Positions 1 through 8,119 of a DNA stretch of 64,000 nucleotides are shown piece by piece. A program made the translations under genes and the position numbers. Source of the DNA: Lachnospiraceae bacterium (GTDB lineage Bacteria > Bacillota > Clostridia > Lachnospirales > Lachnospiraceae); the NCBI GenBank assembly GCA_024681775.1, contig JAILAF010000013.1, positions 32,466-96,465 of the forward strand. Direction: 5' to 3'. Numbering within the stretch: the first letter of the stretch is position 1; each line of letters begins with the position of its first letter. The notes under the pieces were generated by a model. That model had not been told where the DNA came from. It made no database searches and was given only the letters and a program-made list of their open reading frames with translations.

Positions 1-1434
1 CGCCTTGCCCTGGGGAATGACACCTATGCCAGCGGCAAGATCAGCAACGAAAAGGTGGACGAGCTCTGCAGAGTTCTGCGGGACTTTTCCTCCATCATGA
101 AATCCTATAAGGTATCCTCCTACAAAGCCTATGGTACCAGTGCCATCCGGGAGAGCAAGAACTACACCGTCCTGCTGGACCAGATCGAGCAGCGCACCGG
201 CATCCGGGTGGAGCTCTTAAGCAACTCCGAGCAGCGCTATCTGGATTACAAATCCGTGGCCTACAAGGGGGCCGTTTTTAACAGAGTCATCGAGGAGAGC
301 AGCGCCATCCTGGACATCGGCGGCGGCAGCATTCAGATCTCCCTCTTTGACAAGGATACCCTGGTCTCCACGCAAAACCTGCGCCTCGGCGTACTGCGGA
401 TCCAGGAGAGACTCCGGGACTTCCATGCGGACCTGGCCCGGATGGATGCCCTCATCGACGAGATGGTGTCCGCACAGCTTTCCACCTACAAAAAGCTCTA
501 CCTCCACGGCAAGAACGTGAAAAATATCATCATCGTGGACGATTACATTTCCCCGCTGATGGTCAGGGGCGCCACGGACCGGAAGTTCGGGGCGGAGATG
601 GACCGGGACGAGTTCCGGAGACTCCGGAAGATCCTCACCTCCCACAGCGAGTACCAGACCGCCATGTCCATGGAGATCCCGGAGGAGAAGATCCCGCTGC
701 TCCTCATCAGCGTGGTGCTGACGGACCGCATTGCGGAGATGATGGATTCCAAGTCCATCTGGGCGCCGGGCGTCACCCTCTGTGACGGTATCGCCTATGA
801 GTACATGGAGGAAAAACATCTCCTTTCCGAGCGACACGACTTCGAGAAGGATATCATCGCCTGTGCCTTCAACATCAGCAAGCGTTATATGGGATCCCGC
901 TCCAGAGCGGAGACCCTGCGGACCATCGCAGGCACCATTTTTGAGAGCACGAAATCCCTCCACGGTCTGGGAAAACGGGAACGCCTCTATCTGGATATCG
1001 CCACCATCCTGCACGATTGCGGCAGGTACATCTCTCTCACCAATCTGGGGGAGCGTTCCTACGACATCGTCATGAACACCGAGATCATCGGCCTGAGCCA
1101 TCAGGAGCGGGAGATCGTGGCAAATATCATCAAGTTCAATCACAGCGAGTTCGTCTATTACGCCCCCGGCGGGGACAACGGCGGACTGGACCGGGAGAGC
1201 TACCTGGTGGTGGCGAAGCTCACCGCCATCCTGCGGCTGGCCAACACCCTGGACCGGAGTCACAAGAAAAAGATGGTGGAGGTCAAGGCCAGTCTGAAGG
1301 AGAATGAGCTGATCCTTTCGGTGGACACGCCGGACCATATGCTGCTGGAGCAGGCGTATTTTGACGAGACCGCGGACTTCTTCCAGGAAGTCTACAGCGT
1401 GCGGCCTGTTTTGAAATTGCGGAAAACCTTGTAA
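1..1434 (+). CDS. ppx: Ppx/GppA phosphatase with HD domain (5' partial)
   Basis: Exopolyphosphatase/guanosine pentaphosphate phosphatase family, acting in the cytoplasm on polyphosphate or pppGpp. The frame is open from base 1, so the true start lies left of the window; 477 residues are visible. The actin-like ASKHA part is recognisable from YGTSAIRES (base 133 on) and the phosphate-binding DIGGGSIQISLFD (about visible residue 105). The C-terminal half has an HD-type motif, ILHDCGRY (about residue 337), and a downstream helical region, as in the long clostridial Ppx/GppA proteins. It lies 15 bp before polyphosphate kinase, so synthesis and breakdown of polyphosphate are encoded side by side. 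Whether it prefers polyP or pppGpp cannot be read from the sequence. Confidence 0.93.
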   Translation, partial: RLALGNDTYASGKISNEKVDELCRVLRDFSSIMKSYKVSSYKAYGTSAIRESKNYTVLLDQIEQRTGIRVELLSNSEQRYLDYKSVAYKGAVFNRVIEESSAILDIGGGSIQISLFDKDTLVSTQNLRLGVLRIQERLRDFHADLARMDALIDEMVSAQLSTYKKLYLHGKNVKNIIIVDDYISPLMVRGATDRKFGAEMDRDEFRRLRKILTSHSEYQTAMSMEIPEEKIPLLLISVVLTDRIAEMMDSKSIWAPGVTLCDGIAYEYMEEKHLLSERHDFEKDIIACAFNISKRYMGSRSRAETLRTIAGTIFESTKSLHGLGKRERLYLDIATILHDCGRYISLTNLGERSYDIVMNTEIIGLSHQEREIVANIIKFNHSEFVYYAPGGDNGGLDRESYLVVAKLTAILRLANTLDRSHKKKMVEVKASLKENELILSVDTPDHMLLEQAYFDETADFFQEVYSVRPVLKLRKTL

Positions 1435-1449
1435 ACGAGAGAGAAGACT

Positions 1450-3618
1450 ATGAGCAGGACAAAGAAGACCGTTACCGGAGAGATCGATTTTCGCGATCCC
1501 GTCTATTACACAAACAGAGAGCTGAGCTGGGTGGAATTCGACAGGCGTGTCCTGGGAGAGGCCAAGGATCCCGGGAACCGCTTGATGGAGCGTTTCAAAT
1601 TCCTCAGCATCGTCTCCTCCAATCTGGACGAATTCGTCATGGTCCGCGTGGGCTCCCTCCACGATATGGCGGAGGCAGGGCTATCCTCCAGGGACATTTC
1701 CGGCATGACGCCGAAGGAGCAGCTCCGGGCAGTTTCCGCGGAAGTTCAGGCCCTGGTGGAGGATCAATACGCCATTTTTAACGACATGCTCCTTCCCGCA
1801 CTGGAAAAGGAGAAGATCATTCTGATCCGCTCCTTAAGCGAGCTGACGGAGGAAGAGGAGAAGTTTTGCGACGCCTATTTTGAGTCCAATGTCTATCCCG
1901 TTCTGACCCCCATGGCGGTGGACTCCTCCAGACCCTTCCCCCTGATCCGGAACCGGTCCTTAAATATCGGCGCACTGGTGAAAAAGAAAAGCGATGCCGG
2001 TGAACAGGACTTCGTCACCGTGCAGGTACCGGACGTGATCCCCAGACTGGTGGAGCTTCCGAAGGGCGCAGGCGGTACCCGCAGGCTCATTTTGCTGGAG
2101 CAGATCATCCTGCGGAACATTCAGAGCCTGTTCCTGAATTATGAGATCGTCACGGCCCATTTTTACCGCATTACCAGAAACGGCGACATGACCATCGACG
2201 AGGATGAGACGGAGGATCTGCTGAAGGAGATCGAAAAGCAGGTCAAGATGCGCCAGCGGGGCGAAGCCATCCGCCTGGAGGTGGACTCCGGCATGGACAG
2301 ACGCCTCATGAGCCTGCTGCAAAAGGAGCTGGGCATTGAAAAATCCGAGATCTTCCGGGTGAAGGGTCCGCTGGACCTCACCGTATGTATGAAGCTCTAC
2401 GGCCTGGAGGGATGCGACCGCCTCCGGGATCCCAGACACGATCCCCAGCCGGTACCCAGGCTGCCGGAGGGCTGCGATATCTTCGCCCAGATCCGGCAGG
2501 GAGACATCCTGATGCACCATCCCTACCAGTCCTTTGAGCCGGTGGTGGACTTCATCAAGCAGGCCGCAGCGGATCCGGACGTGCTGGCCATCAAGCAGAC
2601 CCTGTACCGCGTCAGCGGTCATTCTCCCATCATTGCCGCTTTGGCCATGGCTGCGGAGAACGGTAAGCAGGTGACGGTGCTGGTGGAGCTGAAGGCCCGC
2701 TTTGACGAGGAGCACAATATCGTCTGGGCCAGAATGCTGGAGAAGGCGGGCTGTCACGTGATCTACGGCCTCATGGGCTTAAAGACCCACAGCAAGATCA
2801 CCCTGGTGGTTCGGAAGGAAGAGGCGGGGATTCGCCGCTATGTCCATCTGGGCACTGGTAACTACAACGATTCCACCGCGAAGCTTTATACGGATCTGGG
2901 ACTCCTGACCTGTTCCGAAGCCATCGGCGAGGATGCCACCGCAGTCTTTAACATGCTCAGCGGCTATTCCGAGCCCAAGCTCTGGAACCGTCTGATCCTG
3001 GCCCCTCTGTGGATGAAGGAGCGGTTCCTGTATCTCATCGGCAGGGAAAAACAGCATGCCCTGCAGGGCAGAAGAGGTCTGATCAAGGCCAAGATGAATT
3101 CCCTCTGCGATCCGGACATCATCGCCGCGCTGTACGAAGCAAGTGCCGCCGGCGTGGAGATCCATCTGGTGGTCCGGGGTATCTGCTGTCTGCAGACCGG
3201 GATCCCCGGGGTCAGTGAGAACATCCACGTGCGTTCCATCGTGGGCGCCTTCCTGGAGCACAGCAGGATCTTTTATTTCCTGAACGATGAGAATCCGGAG
3301 ATCTTCTGCGGCAGTGCGGACTGGATGAGCCGGAACCTGGACAGACGCGTGGAGATCATTTTCCCCATCGAGGATGAGAAGCTCCGCAGTGAGGTGCTCC
3401 ATGTGCTGGATCTGGAGCTGGAGGACAACCGTAAGGCGGCAGAACTCCTGCCCCTGGGAAGGGAATACCGCAAGGTCTCCAGAGGCAGAAAAGCCATCTC
3501 CTCCCAGGAGATCTTCTGCAGGGAGGCGGAGGCCGCAGCAAAAGCGGCAGGAAAGAAGAGCCCCCAGGAGACCCGCACCTTCGTACCCATGACATCAGAG
3601 GGGGCGGACAGAAGATGA
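1450..3618 (+). CDS. ppk1: Polyphosphate kinase 1
   Basis: Reversible ATP-dependent synthesis of inorganic polyphosphate. The 722-residue length is usual for PPK1. The N-terminal domain begins with YYTNRELSWVEFDRRVLGEA, followed by the FLSIVSSNLDEFVMVRVG block. The catalytic phospholipase-D-like half has HHPYQSF, the KTHSK motif with the predicted autophosphorylated His447, and YVHLGTGNYNDSTA; the second C-terminal block carries the IFCGSADWMSRNLDRRVE signature. ATG 1450 follows GAGAGAAGA. The stop overlaps the ATG of maf (ATGA). Its pairing with ppx suggests joint control of polyphosphate level. Confidence 0.97.
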   Translation: MSRTKKTVTGEIDFRDPVYYTNRELSWVEFDRRVLGEAKDPGNRLMERFKFLSIVSSNLDEFVMVRVGSLHDMAEAGLSSRDISGMTPKEQLRAVSAEVQALVEDQYAIFNDMLLPALEKEKIILIRSLSELTEEEEKFCDAYFESNVYPVLTPMAVDSSRPFPLIRNRSLNIGALVKKKSDAGEQDFVTVQVPDVIPRLVELPKGAGGTRRLILLEQIILRNIQSLFLNYEIVTAHFYRITRNGDMTIDEDETEDLLKEIEKQVKMRQRGEAIRLEVDSGMDRRLMSLLQKELGIEKSEIFRVKGPLDLTVCMKLYGLEGCDRLRDPRHDPQPVPRLPEGCDIFAQIRQGDILMHHPYQSFEPVVDFIKQAAADPDVLAIKQTLYRVSGHSPIIAALAMAAENGKQVTVLVELKARFDEEHNIVWARMLEKAGCHVIYGLMGLKTHSKITLVVRKEEAGIRRYVHLGTGNYNDSTAKLYTDLGLLTCSEAIGEDATAVFNMLSGYSEPKLWNRLILAPLWMKERFLYLIGREKQHALQGRRGLIKAKMNSLCDPDIIAALYEASAAGVEIHLVVRGICCLQTGIPGVSENIHVRSIVGAFLEHSRIFYFLNDENPEIFCGSADWMSRNLDRRVEIIFPIEDEKLRSEVLHVLDLELEDNRKAAELLPLGREYRKVSRGRKAISSQEIFCREAEAAAKAAGKKSPQETRTFVPMTSEGADRR

Positions 3619-4208
3619 AGAAACTGATCCTTGCATCCTCCTCCCCCAGGAGGAGGGAACTCTTAGGGCAGATCGGACTGGAGTTCGAGATCCGGACCGC
3701 AGATGTGGACGAACATGTAGCGGCATCTTCGCCGGAGGAGCTGGTGCGGAAGCTTTCTCACCTGAAGGCCTCCGCCATAAGGCCGGAGGCGGGGGAAGCT
3801 CCTGTCACGGTCCTGGGAGCGGATACCATCGTTGCCGTGGACGGCACCGTTTTGGGAAAGCCCGCAGATCCGGAGGATGCCAAAAGAATGCTAAGGCTCT
3901 TGCAGGGAAGGAGCCATGAGGTCTATACGGGTGTGACGCTTCTGTCATATCTGACGGACGGGAGCTGTACCTGCAACACCTTTGCAGAGGAGACCAAAGT
4001 CTTTTTCGCCCCCATGACGGAGGCGGAGATCGAGACGTACGTGGCCACGGGGGATCCCCTGGACAAGGCAGGGGCCTACGGGATCCAGGGATTCTGTGCC
4101 AGGTACATCACCCACATCGAGGGGGATTACAACAATGTGGTGGGACTGCCCGTGGGCAGAGTCTACCGGGAACTGAAAAAAGAGAGGGCTTGGGATGCTG
4201 AATTTTGA
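3615..4208 (+). CDS. maf: Maf-family nucleoside triphosphate pyrophosphatase
   Basis: Maf/YhdE family: hydrolyses non-canonical or pyrimidine (d)NTPs (dTTP/UTP type in the best-studied members) to NMP and PPi; earlier described as a septum-formation inhibitor. The 197-residue protein has the N-terminal ASSSPRRRELL nucleotide-binding loop, the catalytic-base motif LGADTIVAVDG, a KPADPEDA segment and the C-terminal DKAGAYGIQG signature. Its ATG overlaps the ppk1 stop, and the next gene starts inside its last codons, so it is translationally coupled on both sides. Substrate class cannot be fixed by eye. Confidence 0.95.
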   Translation: MKKLILASSSPRRRELLGQIGLEFEIRTADVDEHVAASSPEELVRKLSHLKASAIRPEAGEAPVTVLGADTIVAVDGTVLGKPADPEDAKRMLRLLQGRSHEVYTGVTLLSYLTDGSCTCNTFAEETKVFFAPMTEAEIETYVATGDPLDKAGAYGIQGFCARYITHIEGDYNNVVGLPVGRVYRELKKERAWDAEF

Positions 4209-4458
4209 CAGAGCGGTATTGGAAGCTTTTTTGGAGAACCAGGGACAGCTTTTTTCTCCCAATGTGGCAGAGACCCTGGAGGAAGCGGACGATTTCCTGA
4301 CGGAGGTCATGGCCGTTGTGGCAGACTCCGCCGAGGAGGTCATCGCGTATTTTGAAGAGGAAGGTGTGGATCTGGAAGGCCTGACGGGGAAGGAACTTCT
4401 GGATGCCGATGAGGTATTTGCCGTGGGAGACGGACGGTACCTGATCGTGGAAAGCTGA
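4195..4458 (+). CDS. Small acidic protein of unknown function
   Basis: An 87-residue, strongly acidic protein starting MLNFDRAVLEAFLENQ and ending DGRYLIVES. I recognise no enzymatic motif. The N-terminal two thirds look helical, and the end looks like a short beta hairpin. It overlaps maf by 14 bp and its TGA shares a base with the following ATG, so it is a genuine part of the operon and not a shadow frame. Possible roles include binding a neighbouring protein, but nothing in the sequence identifies one. Confidence 0.8.
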   Translation: MLNFDRAVLEAFLENQGQLFSPNVAETLEEADDFLTEVMAVVADSAEEVIAYFEEEGVDLEGLTGKELLDADEVFAVGDGRYLIVES

Positions 4459-5807
4459 TGAAGAACAGAGAAAAAGACGCAAAACAGAAAGACGAAAAGA
4501 AAGAATACAGGCGGAAGAAGGCCTCGGAAGGGTCTTCTTCCCGTACCATCCGCTGGGACAAGCTGGATAATACGGCCAATCTCTTTCCGGTCATCGCGGG
4601 GGAGGGGCTGACCAATGTGTACCGGATCAGTGTGACCCTGACGGAGGAGATCGTGCCGGAGCGGCTGCAGGAAGCACTGGACATCATCCTGCCGAAGTTC
4701 GACGGGTTCAATGTGCGCCTCCGCAAGGGCGTCTTCTGGTACTATTTTGAGGAGAACGGCAAGCCGGCACCCAGGGTGGAGGAGGAGACCCTCTTCCCCT
4801 GCCGTTTTATCCGGGCCAACAAAAACCACAGCTATCTCTTCCGGGTATCCTACTATGAATGCAGGATCAATCTGGAGGTATTCCACGTCCTGACGGACGG
4901 TATGGGAGGCTTAAACTTTATCCGGGAGCTCACCTATCAATACCTGCGGCTGTCCCATCCGGAGCTGCGGGGAGATGAGGGAGACAGACTCACCGCCGGC
5001 ACTTCCTTAAATCTGGAGGACAGCTTCCTGCGGAATTTCAAGGAGGCTAAGCCCAGCGGATTCAACCGGGAGAAGGCTTTTCTCATCAAGGGCGAGACCC
5101 TGGATCCCGGCGAGTTCGGCATGATCCACGGCTATCTTCCCATTGCGCAGTTAAAGGAGCGAACCCACGCCCTGGGGGTCTCCATCAACGAGTATCTGGT
5201 GGCGGTATTTGCCTGGAGCATCTACCGGGAAGCGGCGGGAGGCAAGATCCCGGAGCGTCCCATCCGGATCGCCGTGCCCGTGAATCTGCGGCCTTACTAC
5301 GATTCCGTTACCACCAAGAATTTCTTCGTGGTGGTCTCCGCCACCTTTATGCCGGAGAAGCAGGATGTGACCTTTGAAGAGGTGCTGGAAGCAGTGAAGA
5401 CATCCCTGCGGTCCCAGATCAACAAGGAGAATCTGGAGAATCTCTTCTCCTACAGCGTCTCCAACCAGAAGAACCTCTTCCTGCGGCCCATTCCGCTGCC
5501 CCTCAAGGGCATCGCCATGCGGATCGTTTACAACTGGTCCGCCACCGCCAATACCACCACTATGACCAATGTGGGAAATGTGCAGGTGGAGGATGCCTAC
5601 AAGCCCTACATCAGGCGCTTTCATGCCTGCATCGCCATGTCCAAGGGCCAGAGTCTGAAGGGAACCATCTGCTCCTATGACGGCACTCTGGTATTTACCT
5701 TCAGCACCATCCTTTCCGACACGGCTGTCGAGAAAGGCTTCTTCAGAAAAATAGCGGAGGACGGCATTGACGTCACCGTGGAAACCAATGGAGTGTTCTA
5801 TGAATAA
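4458..5807 (+). CDS. Condensation-domain-like acyltransferase
   Basis: A 449-residue stand-alone protein of the chloramphenicol acetyltransferase/condensation/alcohol acetyltransferase fold. The active-site HxxxDG motif appears as FHVLTDGMGG (His143, Asp147, Gly148). Segments such as RIAVPVNLRPYYDS and the NVGNVQVED stretch resemble the second-half core of WES/AtfA-like and PapA-like acyltransferases. No carrier protein is adjacent, so CoA thioesters are a more likely donor than a peptide synthetase line; this is inference. The start overlaps the stop of the 87-residue gene by one base, and its end overlaps the next gene. The N-terminus is Lys-rich and low in complexity. Substrate unknown. 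Confidence 0.8.
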   Translation: MKNREKDAKQKDEKKEYRRKKASEGSSSRTIRWDKLDNTANLFPVIAGEGLTNVYRISVTLTEEIVPERLQEALDIILPKFDGFNVRLRKGVFWYYFEENGKPAPRVEEETLFPCRFIRANKNHSYLFRVSYYECRINLEVFHVLTDGMGGLNFIRELTYQYLRLSHPELRGDEGDRLTAGTSLNLEDSFLRNFKEAKPSGFNREKAFLIKGETLDPGEFGMIHGYLPIAQLKERTHALGVSINEYLVAVFAWSIYREAAGGKIPERPIRIAVPVNLRPYYDSVTTKNFFVVVSATFMPEKQDVTFEEVLEAVKTSLRSQINKENLENLFSYSVSNQKNLFLRPIPLPLKGIAMRIVYNWSATANTTTMTNVGNVQVEDAYKPYIRRFHACIAMSKGQSLKGTICSYDGTLVFTFSTILSDTAVEKGFFRKIAEDGIDVTVETNGVFYE

Positions 5808-6468
5808 ATGTCCCATTTGCAAGGTCCGCATTGCGGACCCGACGGAAAAATGTCCTCTTTGCAGTTTTGTGGTGGAGCATGACGGAGAGCAGGGCAGACC
5901 CATGTACCCCAACGCCCGGGTGGCCATGCGCAAGACGCTCCTGTTTGAGCGCCTGGTGCTCTTTTTGTCCATCGTTGCGGTGGCAGGTCTGGTGATGGCC
6001 CATGTCTTTTCCGGTACCCCTTCCCTGGCCTGGGTATTTGTGATCTCCCTGATCCTTTTATATGCAAATGTGATCCTGCAGATGACCATCACTGGCCGCA
6101 TCGGTTACCAGTCCAAGACGGTATGGCTCTCCTTTATCTCCATCGCCGTGCTGGTGGCCATCGATGCGTTGACGGGATACCACGGATGGGCCATGGACTA
6201 TGTGTTCCCTTCCGGCATCCTGTTCATCAATCTGGGGATCCTGATCCTCATGGTGGTCAATAAACGGAACTGGCAGAGCTACATGATGATGCAGATCCTG
6301 ATGATCCTCTTAAGCCTGCTGGACCTGATCCTGTATATGACAGGGGTCCTGAATGACCTGCATCTGCCCGTCATCGCCTTTACCGTCAGCGTGCTCCTCT
6401 TCCTGGGAACCGTGATCCTGGGCGGCAGCAGGGCAAGGGCGGAGCTGACCAGGAGATTTCACGTATGA
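5800..6468 (+). CDS. Zinc-ribbon multi-pass membrane protein (DUF6320-like)
   Basis: A 222-residue protein: an N-terminal zinc ribbon with Cys4, Cys7, Cys18 and Cys21 (CPIC...CPLC), then about five or six hydrophobic helices from residue 55 to the end. I chose ATG 5800, which overlaps the stop of the acyltransferase, over an upstream in-frame ATG because translation from it begins directly with the zinc ribbon. It resembles the family annotated DUF6320, which I recall beside the same kind of acyltransferase and hydrolase. Its function is unknown; a membrane anchor or scaffold for the two flanking enzymes is a guess. Confidence 0.75.
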   Translation: MNKCPICKVRIADPTEKCPLCSFVVEHDGEQGRPMYPNARVAMRKTLLFERLVLFLSIVAVAGLVMAHVFSGTPSLAWVFVISLILLYANVILQMTITGRIGYQSKTVWLSFISIAVLVAIDALTGYHGWAMDYVFPSGILFINLGILILMVVNKRNWQSYMMMQILMILLSLLDLILYMTGVLNDLHLPVIAFTVSVLLFLGTVILGGSRARAELTRRFHV

Positions 6469-7580
6469 TCTTTCCCTGGGTAAAACATTTTCACACAATC
6501 TATGGGGAAAAAGAGGAGAGCGCGGAGGCGTCACCGGACCGCAGCGATACAGAGGCAGAGTCCGGCAGCACCTTCCCGGAGCCTGCGGAGGAAGCGGACG
6601 AGGGGGCATCCTCCCCTGCCTCCGAAAGCGGCATCAGTGCAATGGGGCGCGTGGCCGCCAACCTGCTCTCTCACCTGAACAATGACATGGCCATCGGCCG
6701 CAGGATCAAAAGCGGCGAGCTGCGCAAACGTCTGGTGGAGCCGGAGTGGACGGTACCGGAGCCCTTTAACATGACCACCTTTACCAGGGAGCATTATTCC
6801 ATGAAGCTCCTGACCAGGAAGGCGGATCCGCGGACTGACATGGCGATCCTGCAGCTCCATGGCGGCGGATACCAGGGCCCTGTACGGAATGCCTACTATG
6901 TGCTGGCGGGACTCTACAATGAGGTGAGCCGCGGCATGAGCGTCCTGACGCCGGATTACCGGGTGGCGCCGGAGGATCCCTATCCCGCGGCGCTGGAGGA
7001 TGCGGCAGATGCCTATGCCTTCCTGCTGGAGCGGGGTTATACGGGAGATCAGATCATTGTGGGCGGCGATTCCGCAGGCGGAGGCCTTGCCCTCGCCCTG
7101 ACCATGTATCTGCGGGATCATGACCAGCCACTGCCCAGAGGCATCATCGCCATGAGTCCCTGGACGGACCTGACTGCCGGCGGCCCCTCCTATGAGTCCA
7201 ATTACGAGAAGGATATCGTCTTCGGCAATACGAAAGAAAGCCTGATCTACTTAAACGAATACGCCGCGGGAATGGACAAAACGAACCCGTACATCTCCCC
7301 GGCTTTCGGCTCCTTTGAAGATTTTCCGCCGGTGCTTTTGCAGGTGGGATCTGAGGAGATGCTCCTGTCCGATTCCCAGACCGTGGCAGCAAAGCTCAGG
7401 GCCTGCGGCAGGAAAGTGCGCCTCTCCGTATACGAAGGGATGTTCCACGATTTTCAGCTGGCGTACCTGATGCTTCCCGAGTCCAGGAGAGCCTGGACGG
7501 AGGTGGGACGCTTTATCGAGATCCTCATGAAAGATGACAGAGCTGACGATATAAAGAATGAAGAGAGCGCATTCGTCTGA
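6465..7580 (+). CDS. Alpha/beta hydrolase, hormone-sensitive-lipase family
   Basis: Carboxylesterase/lipase-type serine hydrolase of 371 residues. The oxyanion-hole motif LHGGGYQGP and the nucleophile elbow GGDSAGGG (Ser203) are clear, and the catalytic His is in MFHDFQL (His328). The PDYRVAPEDPYPAALEDA block is diagnostic of the HSL/AES group. An acidic, low-complexity segment (about residues 15-55) precedes the core; no signal peptide is seen, so the protein is probably cytoplasmic. ATGA overlap with the preceding gene makes it the last member of the ppx-ppk operon. Together with the acyltransferase it could make and break the same ester, which is inference. Confidence 0.88.
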   Translation: MIFPWVKHFHTIYGEKEESAEASPDRSDTEAESGSTFPEPAEEADEGASSPASESGISAMGRVAANLLSHLNNDMAIGRRIKSGELRKRLVEPEWTVPEPFNMTTFTREHYSMKLLTRKADPRTDMAILQLHGGGYQGPVRNAYYVLAGLYNEVSRGMSVLTPDYRVAPEDPYPAALEDAADAYAFLLERGYTGDQIIVGGDSAGGGLALALTMYLRDHDQPLPRGIIAMSPWTDLTAGGPSYESNYEKDIVFGNTKESLIYLNEYAAGMDKTNPYISPAFGSFEDFPPVLLQVGSEEMLLSDSQTVAAKLRACGRKVRLSVYEGMFHDFQLAYLMLPESRRAWTEVGRFIEILMKDDRADDIKNEESAFV

Positions 7581-7622
7581 GTTTTCTTTGAATGTAAATA
7601 TACAGAAAATTCGGCAAATCGC

Positions 7623-7651
7623 GTGACATTTCAGCCGACCTATACTATAAT
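7623..7651 (+). promoter_or_regulatory. Sigma-A promoter for the 95-residue gene
   Basis: GTGACA at 7623-7628 and TATAAT at 7646-7651 are separated by 17 bp. The pair lies 45 bp before the next start codon. Confidence 0.8.
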
Positions 7652-7695
7652 ACCCGTAAGAGAAGGGGAAAATGCATTTTCAGAGGAGGTACATT

Positions 7696-7983
7696 ATGAG
7701 ATGCAAGAGAGCGCCGCTGGAAGCAGAAGTAGTGAAGTACGAAGTCGGAAAGGGAATGGAAGACGGCTTTGAACTCTTTTCCGATGTGGTGACCAAGGGC
7801 TGGATCGTTACTGACAATCTGATCCGCATCACCCGTCCCGACGGTTCCATCGTCAGCCCCTATATATCCAACCGCAGAGGCAGGACCTTTATCGGCGAGG
7901 GAGATTATCTGGTGATCGATGATGACGGCACCAAGCATGTCTGCGGCGCAGACAAGATCTTCGGCCGCTATGTGGAGATCTGA
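7696..7983 (+). CDS. Small conserved protein with phage-like GDYL motif
   Basis: A 95-residue protein read from ATG 7696, which follows GAGGAGG; an in-frame ATG 24 bp upstream lacks a ribosome site. The second half reads IGEGDYLVIDDDG, then HVCGADKIFGRYVEI. This GDY/W-hhh-DG-hxxC-IF-Y pattern resembles small proteins common in Firmicutes prophages and their chromosomal relatives, whose function is unknown. It is monocistronic: its own consensus promoter and a strong terminator bracket it. No other phage genes are nearby. Confidence 0.75.
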   Translation: MRCKRAPLEAEVVKYEVGKGMEDGFELFSDVVTKGWIVTDNLIRITRPDGSIVSPYISNRRGRTFIGEGDYLVIDDDGTKHVCGADKIFGRYVEI

Positions 7984-7995
7984 AGATACGATAGC

Positions 7996-8033
7996 AATAC
8001 CTGCAGGAGAGATCCTGCAGGTATTCTTTTTTT
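7996..8033 (+). terminator. Intrinsic terminator after the 95-residue gene
   Basis: A perfect 13-bp stem (AATACCTGCAGGA paired with its complement, 7996-8008 and 8013-8025) with a GAGA loop is followed by seven T. Confidence 0.93.
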
Positions 8034-8050
8034 GAGACAGGCATTCCAAG

Positions 8051-8088
8051 GAAAAAGAGCTTCCTTCCATTGCGGAAGGAAGCTCTTT
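8051..8088 (-). terminator. Intrinsic terminator of the ABC-F gene
   Basis: A 15-bp perfect stem (8054-8068 with 8074-8088) with a five-base loop. On the minus strand it ends in a run of T, 32 bp past the ABC-F stop. Confidence 0.9.
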
Positions 8089-8119
8089 GACATTTGTGTC
8101 GGAACAGTGCAAGGGTGGA

